Shown here piece by piece: positions 16,020-24,800 of a DNA stretch of 49,433 nt (its first letter is position 1; each line of letters begins with the position of its first letter). The stretch lies in the IMG/VR virus record IMGVR_UViG_3300025647_000049, positions 1 through 49,433 of that record; one strand, written 5' to 3'. The position numbers were made by a program, and so were the translations under genes. Source of the DNA: a virus. The notes under the pieces were generated by a model. It did no database searches. It saw nothing but the letters and a program-made list of their open reading frames with translations, and was not told the origin of the DNA.

Positions 16020-17624
16020 TCAGCACTTCCAGCGACGACGGGCTTTACAAACAGGTTTATCGGGGGTTTTAGAGCAATCAATGTTATGCATGTCTTGCTG
16101 ACCCTTAGAGCGAGCACAGAAAGACTTTCTACGCTTGGCATCCTTACTACCTGGTTCTGGATCACCAGTTACGGCAGTCTTGAGTTTAGAACCTGGATTC
16201 TCTCGACGATATGCTTTGACCGCAGCAGGGCTCATACCATCAGTTTTATCAGACTTATTTACTTTCTGCCAATCTTCTCTCATAGCAGAAAGTTTTGCTG
16301 CTACTGCCATCTCACGACGCTTTTCTTTTGATTTTCCTTCAAACTGTGGGGCATCGGATTTATAAAAATCTTTTACCACTTTCCCCATTTCTGCCTTTTG
16401 GAGATTTAATTTCTCATCGAGTTCTAATCTCCAATCAGAAAAAGATTCATTTTTAACTTTGGTTCTAAATTTTCCAAATGGAGTAGGAAGTTGTTCTCCA
16501 TATTCTCCTGTTTTTTTCTCAACTTTGTCCTTAGGATCTACATCACCATCAACATCATAATCAATTCTTTTAACTGCTTTTTTGACAAGTTTTTTGAGAT
16601 CTTTTGATGGCACTTCTTTTTCAAAATCCTCATAAACTTTTTTACCATCAACAATACGACCTTTTCCGTGCTTATCGTAAAACTTTACATATCCTCTAGG
16701 AAGTTTTTTCTTTTCTGGGTCATCTTTTCTTTTTTTATAAGTGTCTGGAGCATCTGGATCTGGTATTCTAATACCAGTAGTTCCAATCATTTCATCAATC
16801 TTCTCACCATTTAATGGTTCAGGTTTGATAATATCAATGAACTCATATTCAGTTGCCTTAAAATCATCTCTCCAATTAGAAAATTCCACTGATTCTGTCT
16901 TATTTCCCCAGTTAGCAGCACCAACTTTACGGCACTTAACCAGAGCACCTGAGGCATACGCACTTGGCCAGACAGAATAACGAGACTTGACCTTGTTATA
17001 GCAGGCATCTTTCTTGCCGCTACCTTTACCTGGTTTATCTTTTACTTCTTGGATGTTCATTTCTTCAGTTTTTACGTTAGTTGGTTTGGCAGCACCAGAT
17101 TTTTCTGGTTGATTTGGATCTTGACGATTTTTTCTTCTTCTTGCAGATTCCTCTTCTTCGGCACTCAAATTTGCTGCCATTTTAGAACTTCCGCACTTTG
17201 GCGTTGAAGTTTGACCTGGTTGACGAGCACAAGGTTTACCTGCCCATTTGCCACCAAGTTGAACCCATCCCTTTTTACCATCTGAAGACTTGGATTTACC
17301 AAACCAATCGCGAAGACCTTGATCCCCAGATTTTGTTTCTTCATTAGTCACATAATCTGCTGCAGTATCAATATAATCTGCTGCTTTGGTAATTTTAGAT
17401 TGAACCCATGCTTGCAAATTCCCCTCACCTTTCTTTCCCATCTTCTTTTGAAGACGCTTTACGGCATTGGTTACGGTCTTTAATTCTGACCGTGCCATGG
17501 AGTATTCGTGATCTTTCTTTTCTTCACTCATTTTCTTTTTGCGACCCTGGCAGTGAGCACGTTGACTGAAACCTTTTGGGTTGTTGCAATCAATTGATTT
17601 TTTATATTTTTCTGACCAACCCAT
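16020..17624 (-). CDS. cysteine-rich basic mosaic protein of small repeated modules
   Basis: A 534-residue Lys/Arg-rich protein made of short Cys-containing modules joined by linkers: 1-31 (WSEKYKKSIDCNNPKGFSQR, C13, C25); 101-176 (GWVQLGGKWAGKPCARQ, C132, C144); 199-242 (KKDACYNKVKSRYSVWPSAY, C208, C231); and 463-534 (RRKSFCARSKG and a WKC end, C503, C517, C526, C534). A Ca-loop-like DVDGDVDPKD lies at 357-366, and FS[ND]WR motifs recur at 248-251 and 395-398. Such modules recur in other phages and, as I recall, in large algal viruses as domains of unknown function. DNA binding in the virion is plausible but unproven. It lies between gp16 and the capsid-targeted protein. Confidence 0.6.
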   Translation of the reverse strand: MGWSEKYKKSIDCNNPKGFSQRAHCQGRKKKMSEEKKDHEYSMARSELKTVTNAVKRLQKKMGKKGEGNLQAWVQSKITKAADYIDTAADYVTNEETKSGDQGLRDWFGKSKSSDGKKGWVQLGGKWAGKPCARQPGQTSTPKCGSSKMAANLSAEEEESARRRKNRQDPNQPEKSGAAKPTNVKTEEMNIQEVKDKPGKGSGKKDACYNKVKSRYSVWPSAYASGALVKCRKVGAANWGNKTESVEFSNWRDDFKATEYEFIDIIKPEPLNGEKIDEMIGTTGIRIPDPDAPDTYKKRKDDPEKKKLPRGYVKFYDKHGKGRIVDGKKVYEDFEKEVPSKDLKKLVKKAVKRIDYDVDGDVDPKDKVEKKTGEYGEQLPTPFGKFRTKVKNESFSDWRLELDEKLNLQKAEMGKVVKDFYKSDAPQFEGKSKEKRREMAVAAKLSAMREDWQKVNKSDKTDGMSPAAVKAYRRENPGSKLKTAVTGDPEPGSKDAKRRKSFCARSKGQQDMHNIDCSKTPDKPVCKARRRWKC

Positions 17625-17632
17625 TAGAAAAA

Positions 17633-18049
17633 TTACTCTTTATTATTTAGGAATCCCTGCTTAAGCATTTTTTGAAGTTCAGAAGTTGATCCAACAAAAA
17701 CTGCATTATTAGTTACATTATTGGTAGTCTTAATAGTATCCTCTTCAACATCTTTAAGTTTCTTTTGAAGATCAATTAATTTATCAGTAGTATCAGCAAC
17801 ACTCTTAATTAACTGTCCAGCGACCTCATATGCCCTTGGGCTTGCTCCTTCCCCCGCAAGTTCCATAATACCATTAATTGCCTCTTGACCCTTCTCTATG
17901 AGCGAATAAAGGTTAGCTCTGGTATACTCATAATCCTTCTCAATATCACTTCCCTTTGATTTAGAAACCTGTATTTTCTCGGCAGTTGTTTCTATAATAC
18001 TACTTTCAGTATTAAAAGCCTCATCAAGACCATCATAATTGTTACTCAT
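17633..18049 (-). CDS. gp16: gp16 small terminase subunit
   Basis: A 138-residue protein (T4 gp16 is 164) that recognises DNA and stimulates gp17. The conserved helical segment DYEYTRANLYSLIEKGQEAINGIMEL and a second helix (AYEVAGQLIKSVADTTDKLIDLQKKL) form the oligomerising coiled coil. The ATG at 18049 is preferred over an in-frame TTG at 18061; neither has a strong ribosome-binding site. It lies 12 nt after gp15. The large subunit is not next door but 3.5 kb downstream. Confidence 0.92.
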   Translation of the reverse strand: MSNNYDGLDEAFNTESSIIETTAEKIQVSKSKGSDIEKDYEYTRANLYSLIEKGQEAINGIMELAGEGASPRAYEVAGQLIKSVADTTDKLIDLQKKLKDVEEDTIKTTNNVTNNAVFVGSTSELQKMLKQGFLNNKE

Positions 18050-18061
18050 ATATCTAACCAA

Positions 18062-18853
18062 TTAAATATCTTGTTGTTGTGTAGGACTGTATGAATTAGA
18101 ATCTGTCAAGAATTCCCATCCCTCATCAAATCCAAAATTATCTTCAGGACCAGCATTGATTGGATTTGGAGTGGCAGTATATCTCATTTCGCGTTTTGCA
18201 GAAATATCGCTTGAAGATGAAATATCAACCTGGACTTTCTTAATAAGACCATCAGTTGTATTGGAAATAGGACCAAATAGATATGTTTTTGCTGTAAATT
18301 TTAAAGTATAAATTAATGCTCTTCTTGTGGAAAAATCTCCTTCATAATCATCTTGAAAAGATATATTATCCAATACAATTGGAATATCTCTTTTTTCACC
18401 AATAGAACTAACAAGATCGACAGTTAAAGTAAATGCTGGTTGAAAATATGGTAAAATTTGTTCAACAATTTGTAAAGCATCATCATTTAACTTGGTTAAA
18501 ATATTTAATTCGAATCCAATATTATATGGAACTGGCATAAAAACTTTTTTTAAATTTGTACCATCAGATGCTTTAAAAGATTGAGTTACTCCAGATTTTC
18601 TTGAAGGATCATAACTAATATCAGTCATCTCGAATGCCATTCGAGGTAAAGTAATTGCAACTGGTTTATTTAAATCTTCTTGCTCTAATCTTGCCAAAAA
18701 CTTTTGTACAGGTGCATATGCTAATGGAACTTTTAAGTCACTTACAACATCTCCATTTGAATCTTTATGCTTTATATTAATATTATTAAATAAAGTTCCA
18801 AAACTAACAATAGTTTTTCTAATAATTTCGTGATAGTAATAAGTTCCTAACAT
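18062..18853 (-). CDS. gp15: gp15 tail sheath stabiliser / tail terminator
   Basis: A 263-residue protein (T4 gp15 is 272) that caps the tail and joins it to the head neck. The N-terminus MLGTYYYHEIIRKTIVSFGT and the PLAYAPVQKFLARLEQE segment are typical of the family. Its start overlaps the stop of gp14 by one base, as part of the gp13-gp14-gp15 neck operon. Confidence 0.94.
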   Translation of the reverse strand: MLGTYYYHEIIRKTIVSFGTLFNNINIKHKDSNGDVVSDLKVPLAYAPVQKFLARLEQEDLNKPVAITLPRMAFEMTDISYDPSRKSGVTQSFKASDGTNLKKVFMPVPYNIGFELNILTKLNDDALQIVEQILPYFQPAFTLTVDLVSSIGEKRDIPIVLDNISFQDDYEGDFSTRRALIYTLKFTAKTYLFGPISNTTDGLIKKVQVDISSSSDISAKREMRYTATPNPINAGPEDNFGFDEGWEFLTDSNSYSPTQQQDI

Positions 18854-20283
18854 TAATAGTTACCAAATGGATTTGATTCTGAAAAGTCAATAATGAGATC
18901 TGCTTCTTCTTCTATCTCATCACTCTTGTCATATTTATCACTAAATTCTGCCGTTTCAATATAATCAACACTGTATCTAGCAGAAGATGAAGTTCCGACA
19001 ATTACATCGGATGCCAAGAAATCACCGTCTGTTGTACCAACTTTAAGAGTATTTGTAGTGGCATCCCACGTCTTAACTCTTGCTTTCGCACCAGAAATAG
19101 ATCCAGTAACTTCTTCATTATATTGGAAGGTGCCAATACCAGTAATAATTGGTGGATCGGAAATTATTGCTGTTGCTGTACCAGAAGTATATCCGATACC
19201 AGCATCAGATATGAATACTTTATCAACAACATTATCTGTCGTAACCGATACTCTACCAAAAGCAGTACCTATACCCGAAGTTGGTGTTGTAAAAGTAAGA
19301 ATAGGTGGAGATGGATATCCACTTCCACCAGAAGTAATTGTAACTCCATTAATACCAGCAGATGAAGTAACTAAAGTTGCTGTTGCTGCTGCTCCAACAC
19401 CATAAGTTGTATATCCAACACCGGTTATAGTTTCGCCAACACTGACAATACTAACACTAGGAACAACCGTATATCCAGCACCAGGATTTGTTAGTAAAAT
19501 TTCTTTTACTGAATAAACATTATTAATTGCAGTTGTAATTGCAACAGCAGTAGCATTAGTTCCTCCCGCTGGTGCTGTAGAAATTGAAACTGTTGGTACT
19601 TTTGTATATCCATAACCATCATTAGTTAATGATATTTTGCGAATATATCCTGTAGATGTAGTTACACCAACAGATGCCGTTGATCCAATTGAAATTAACT
19701 TCAATGTGGTGATAAAACCTTGTGTTTCAAGAACACTATCAATTTCTTCAGTAATTTGAGATTGAACATCCCATCCACCCATTTCATCTTCATATTCAAA
19801 GAGTTCGCATCTCAATTCATATACATAATTTTTTCCTAATTGATAAAATGGTTTTTCATGCTCAACAAACTTAACTTCAAATATTCTTTTACCGAGAGGG
19901 AAATAAATTAAATCACCTTCTCTTGGTCTGTTTGAAATTTTTATCTCATTATCTGGAAAATCCTCTAAAAAAGGAGCAATAAAATCTTCAAATCTTTCTT
20001 GAGAAATAGTAATAACTAATTCGTCTTTTAGTGCAATACCAAATTTTGTAAGAATATCTCCTGATCCACCATAACCTTCATAGGTATTAACATAAGCTTC
20101 AATAGAAAAATTATCGTTAAAAACCGATGATTGTAATTCAGTAAATAGAGTATCTTCTTTTATAAGTTTCCTTGGCAGATAAGTTACCTCCACACCATAA
20201 ATTTTTAGTTGTTCATTAATTAATGATTGGAGTAATCTTTGTTCTTCCGAAGAACCCTGTAAAAAGAATGGATTAAGTGCCAT
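18853..20283 (-). CDS. gp14: gp14 neck protein with a repeat insertion
   Basis: A 476-residue neck protein (T4 gp14 is 256). Residues 1-190 (ALNPFFLQGSSEEQRLLQSL..., later GDLIYFPLGKRIFEVKFVEHEKPFYQLGK) match the family. Residues about 190-440 are an added beta-repeat region with G-x-G-Y motifs at 223-226, 268-271, 320-323 and 362-365, and an SGAKARVKTWD module near 397. The same motifs occur in three baseplate proteins of this window. The last 30 residues return to an acidic tail. It overlaps gp13 and gp15 by one base each. Confidence 0.93.
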   Translation of the reverse strand: MALNPFFLQGSSEEQRLLQSLINEQLKIYGVEVTYLPRKLIKEDTLFTELQSSVFNDNFSIEAYVNTYEGYGGSGDILTKFGIALKDELVITISQERFEDFIAPFLEDFPDNEIKISNRPREGDLIYFPLGKRIFEVKFVEHEKPFYQLGKNYVYELRCELFEYEDEMGGWDVQSQITEEIDSVLETQGFITTLKLISIGSTASVGVTTSTGYIRKISLTNDGYGYTKVPTVSISTAPAGGTNATAVAITTAINNVYSVKEILLTNPGAGYTVVPSVSIVSVGETITGVGYTTYGVGAAATATLVTSSAGINGVTITSGGSGYPSPPILTFTTPTSGIGTAFGRVSVTTDNVVDKVFISDAGIGYTSGTATAIISDPPIITGIGTFQYNEEVTGSISGAKARVKTWDATTNTLKVGTTDGDFLASDVIVGTSSSARYSVDYIETAEFSDKYDKSDEIEEEADLIIDFSESNPFGNY

Positions 20284-21122
20284 TATCCTATTAAATCAAG
20301 GGGAGGTAATTCATACTCTGAAGACATTCTTTGTCTTATGGATTCTAATTCTCTTTCCGCATCTTCATACAATTGTCTCCCATTCAATTCAATTCCTCCA
20401 GGAAGTTTTACACCTTGGAATTTTATTAGATTCTGCCCCCACTGTCTCTTAATTAATGCAGTCAAATACATCTTTACAAAACTATCGTTATAAACTTGAC
20501 TAAATGATGTTGGATCAAGAGCTCTGTAGCAATCGATAACCAAGAAGTTATCCGCTTCTTGAGACGACCAATCAATATCAAGATACAATCTGTCTTGACG
20601 CTTATTAAATCTTACTTGTTTATCTGTTGTAAGTAAATAGTCAATATCTTCCAGATATGATTTTGTCATAGAATATTGTAGTAATTCAATAGAATTGAAA
20701 TGATACAAATCATTTAAAAACAATTGATATTTAATACTAAACATTCCACCAGAAATAGAACTAGTATCAAATTTAAATATTTTTTCTATTCCAATAACTG
20801 AATCTGGAACTTGAATATAGTTTGAATTTTCGTAAAAATTAAATGTAGTTGCCGTTCCAACAATAGTAGATGTGCCAGTAGTAGTTACAATACCGACTCC
20901 ATCAGTGCCTGATGCTTTTCCTCTATTAATGTCATCTTGAGTAATTTTATACTTCAAATACATCCTCTCAACACCATCAAAATGACGCTCATTAAAGAGT
21001 TGAATAGCGTCATCAACTAAATCATCAATTTGATCATTATCAACATTTATTTCTAAAACAGGAGCACCAAGTTTCCTTAAACAATAATCAATAAGTTGTT
21101 GACGAGTTGTTGGTTTTGCCAT
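20283..21122 (-). CDS. gp13: gp13 neck protein
   Basis: A 279-residue neck protein (T4 gp13 is 309) that, with gp14, seals the filled head and forms the docking site for the tail. Typical N-terminus: TTRQQLIDYCLRKLGAPVLE, followed by DDLVDDAIQLFNERHFDGVE. It starts 9 nt after the 112-residue protein gene and overlaps gp14 by one base. Confidence 0.95.
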   Translation of the reverse strand: MAKPTTRQQLIDYCLRKLGAPVLEINVDNDQIDDLVDDAIQLFNERHFDGVERMYLKYKITQDDINRGKASGTDGVGIVTTTGTSTIVGTATTFNFYENSNYIQVPDSVIGIEKIFKFDTSSISGGMFSIKYQLFLNDLYHFNSIELLQYSMTKSYLEDIDYLLTTDKQVRFNKRQDRLYLDIDWSSQEADNFLVIDCYRALDPTSFSQVYNDSFVKMYLTALIKRQWGQNLIKFQGVKLPGGIELNGRQLYEDAERELESIRQRMSSEYELPPLDLIG

Positions 21123-21131
21123 AAAAATACC

Positions 21132-21470
21132 TTATCTAGTAACGCCTTGTCTAATAAGAACCATTCCTTCAACGACTTTTGTTTTTACTGAATTTTTTTC
21201 AATAACAACATCATATACATATCTCCCTTCCTTCAAACTCAAAGTATCTCCACTAGTTAATGCGATACTAACTTTTCCTGCAGTTTCCGGAGAAACTATA
21301 GTCGCCGTAAAATCAGTTGCAGTAGCACTACCAGCATACTTTCTCATTTGAGAAGATACTGTATATCCAGTCAAATTCAGTGAAGAATTGTCAGAAGCAG
21401 ATGCTAAATCGAATGTTTGTCTAAAGTCTTCATTAGTGTTTATAACAATATTACTGGAATATGTAGCCAT
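21132..21470 (-). CDS. small beta-sandwich-like virion protein upstream of gp13
   Basis: A 112-residue, all-beta-like protein (VINTNEDFRQTFDL... ending YVYDVVIEKNSVKTKVVEGMVLIRQGVTR). The pattern resembles the N-terminal Ig-like domain of BppU-type baseplate or fibre proteins, by eye only. It is the first gene after a perfect late promoter and lies directly upstream of gp13, so it is probably a neck, whisker or fibre component. Confidence 0.7.
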   Translation of the reverse strand: MATYSSNIVINTNEDFRQTFDLASASDNSSLNLTGYTVSSQMRKYAGSATATDFTATIVSPETAGKVSIALTSGDTLSLKEGRYVYDVVIEKNSVKTKVVEGMVLIRQGVTR

Positions 21471-21496
21471 TTATCTAACACAACACTACTACTTCT

Positions 21497-21504
21497 TATT
21501 TATA
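21497..21504 (-). promoter_or_regulatory. late promoter of the gp13 operon (TATAAATA)
   Basis: A perfect late consensus 26 nt upstream of the ATG at 21470. The internal TAA is the stop codon of the preceding 58-codon gene. Confidence 0.85.
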
Positions 21505-21676
21505 TTCCCGTTAAACCAAGATTAAGAACTACCTCTTGTTGTTTGAGGTATAACTTACAATAAGATTTTGCAATAATTTTTAGTTCACTATTATTTAATT
21601 CATCAATTGCTCTTGCCTGTTTTTCATATTCAAACATTTTTGTAACACTTTGTAATTCAATTTTGTCTGGATCCAT
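21500..21676 (-). CDS. small helical protein upstream of the neck operon
   Basis: A 58-residue protein (MDPDKIELQSVTKMFEYEKQ... ending VVLNLGLTGI), mostly helical, with no motif I recognise. It overlaps the end of the 68-residue gene by 20 bases, and its stop codon lies inside the next late promoter. It forms a pair with the 68-residue gene between the large tail protein and the neck genes. The function is unknown; a chaperone or assembly role would fit the position but is not shown. Confidence 0.7.
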   Translation of the reverse strand: MDPDKIELQSVTKMFEYEKQARAIDELNNSELKIIAKSYCKLYLKQQEVVLNLGLTGI

Positions 21677-21863
21677 TTACCAACTCCTGTAATAATATTT
21701 TTATTTCATCAATATCTTTCTTCATCTTATCAAGTTCTCTTTTTTGAGATTCTCTATATGATAAAGAATTTACATATTGATTATAAGCATTGCTATCATG
21801 ATTTATGATAGCACCACTTTTCTCATCGCGATATAAATTTTGATACCCTTCTACTCTAATCAT
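21657..21863 (-). CDS. small protein with a C-terminal coiled coil
   Basis: A 68-residue protein: MIRVEGYQNLYRDEKSGAII at the start, then a Lys/Glu/Leu-rich helix (REL DKMKKDIDEIKILLQELV) with heptad-like spacing. It overlaps the 2412-residue gene start by 4 bases (ATGA) and the next gene by 20. It may be an assembly factor for the large protein upstream. I cannot name a family. Confidence 0.7.
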   Translation of the reverse strand: MIRVEGYQNLYRDEKSGAIINHDSNAYNQYVNSLSYRESQKRELDKMKKDIDEIKILLQELVNGSRQN

Positions 21864-24800
21864 CTTATTGCAATTGTTCTAAGATCTTTAAACCTTGGAT
21901 AGTATGCTGCATTTGTTCCAGACATTACAATTTTAATTGTATATCCAGTAAACAGATCTAAATTATTTGCTGTAAACTCGTAATCTAAAAATTCATCTTC
22001 CAAACTAGGTCTTACAAAAACATCTGGTTTTCCATTATTTTTGGATTGATCTATTACTGTTAATAATGCATCATTCTCAAATCTCAAATTATCATAACCG
22101 GGGAATAATTCAAATTCTTGCTCAACCTCACTAGAATCTGCCCTATTTAGTTTGTACAATACTCTAAAATCTGCAGTCTGATGTCTGTATGCTGCGACTA
22201 AAACTTTAAGTGCTTTTGCTGGATTTTTGAGATTCACAGTGTTTGAAACATATACTGCGGCATGTGGATCATACTTAAATGAATTTACTTTATTATCGGA
22301 TGCATAATCAGTTATTGGATTATTTATTAATGGCATCTGTAAAATAGTTCCAGTCTCCTCTAGGTAGAAAATTTGTGGAGAAAGATTTTCATCAGTTGTA
22401 GATAACCTTATAGCGGTTGTTAATGATTTATTAGATGGTAATGTGCTTAGATAGGTTTCCTCATTAACTTCAGAAGCCACTATTCTAACAGAAGAAAGTT
22501 TATTAACCTGATTTAATTCAACGGGCTCATATCCATTATCAACGAATGAATTTTCACTTCCATCAACACTTGTGCCGCTAATAGTTCTAATAGATCCTGA
22601 AACCGAAGTGGAATCATTTGGAAGTATTAGGGGGAAACTGGGGATAATTTCAGTAAATGCAATATTTTCGGAAGCATTTGCATTCTTTCCTCCAGTTTGA
22701 TATTCATTTGTAAATGATAATTGAGAATAATAAGAAGTTGCATTATCATCACTTGCTCTGGATGTTCCGTTTGATGATCTATCAACTGAAACATAATAAC
22801 CACTTATATCCATTCCTTCAGAAGAAACATCAAGTGTTACACCATTTATTCTTCTTAAAGAAATACCATTTAACTCATATTTACTTACAGGAATACTAAA
22901 TTGATTTCCATTAATATCAGAAATATTGTGATCAATTATATTTGTATTATCAATACCTCTCGTTATATCTATTAATTTATTTCCAATATCAATATCATTA
23001 TATTGAATAATTTCTCTTCCGATTTTTACATATCCAGGATTATTAGGACTGACAATGACTCCTTCAAAAATGTCAAATCCTACCGTGCTTCCAATGCTTA
23101 TTTCCGAAACATCTGAAGATGCTAAATCTGCTGTTAAAGTTGTTGCTGATCCAGCACTCGGTGTAATATCATTTAGAACTACTTTATTAGTAGCACCAAA
23201 CATTCCATGATTAAAGTGATTAACCTTGAAATAATTTCCAGAATTTAAAGTAGGTCCATTATCAATCCCTGTAATAGTAGTGTTTGCCATCGAAACAACA
23301 ACGCCATTATCATCATAATAACTAACACCCATACCAACATTAAATGCTTTGTTTGATCCAGTATCTCCTTGCATACCAGAAACAAATAAGGTATCAATAC
23401 CTCCAATTTCATTTATGCTTATTTGAGCACCTTTACCAGTTCTATCAATAGTATCTGCAGTAACAATACCAACAACATCTCCAACTTTGTATCCACTACC
23501 ACCATTATTGACAACCAATCCAGCAATTTGCAGGGTTCCGTTTGTAGTTGCAGGAACATCTAAAGTTAAATTTTTGCCATTTCCGACAATATTAAATGTT
23601 CCTACATTTGTTGAAGCATTAATACCGTAATTTGTTCCGCCAGTGATAATTCCAACATCATTACCATTATTGAAAACACTACAACCAACTCCAGTAATAT
23701 ACGCTACACTACCTGGATAATTATTATCTCCTGCAAGTTTTCTTCCAGGACTTAATACGGTTTCCATGTCACTAAAATCAGACGCACCTTTTTTAACTGG
23801 TGTAATTCTAATAGTTGCAGTTTTTGGTAGAGTTTTTAACGAATTATTTGGCAATTCTCTCTTATACCCATTACTTAAATCTAAAGGAGCATTATAAAAA
23901 TATGCAGTACCACTTGAGGATTTGAATTTCGCTTTAAATAAATCAAATTTTAAATCCATATTTTGGTCTTCTGTCCAAATAGATCCATTTTGAGACATGA
24001 ACAGACCACCAAATGCATATTGTGAAGAATATACGCCTGCATCCGGATTTGGAAGATTCTGGACAGTAACACTCTTTTTACCTTTTTCTGCAACCCAAAC
24101 CTGATATTGATCACTATATTCGGATATAATAACTAAAGCATACTCTCTACCTGGAGCCAAATATATTGGTTCTGGGAAAGTTACTCTAGTTGCAACATCA
24201 CCTGTTTCAGAAGTTTTTATTATTGTTTCTTCTGAAATATTTCCATTTCCATCATCAATATATCTTCTTGGTGTTAAATAAGCTGCTTGTCCAATAACTT
24301 CTCTTGTTGGTGTGCCCAATTCAACAGTTCTTATTTCAACTCTAAGTGGTTTATTTTCTTCGTCTACTGTTGCAAAGTATACATTAGCACCTGTTAAGAA
24401 AATGCCATTATCATCATTATTTCTTCCTATGGCAGTTTCTACATCAATAGTACTGCCAACTGCAAATGATTGTGCTAACGGATCAACATATCTTCTAATA
24501 GCTATAGTTGTTGTATTTGTAATAGAGGTGAATGTTTGTACAAGAGTGCCTCTTGTTATATATTGAGTTCTTGCAAAAGAAAGTAAAGTATCAAGATCTT
24601 CACTAATTAGTGGTCTTCTATTAGTGGAACTATTGGTTAATTTGTAAGTATGAGTTGAGTTTTCAACTCTAATATTTCCGGCAATGTTTGGATTTCTTAT
24701 AAAGAATGATCCAACTAAATCCCCCCATGCATCAGTAATTAACCGCAAATCTTTCACAAAAGCAGTTGCGCCACTACTTTGTCCTTCAAGTATAAATCCT

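Noticed and set aside
24312-24566. Plus-strand frame inside the DUF4815-type gene
   Set aside because: Antisense to conserved protein sequence, no ribosome-binding site, hydrophobic only by chance.
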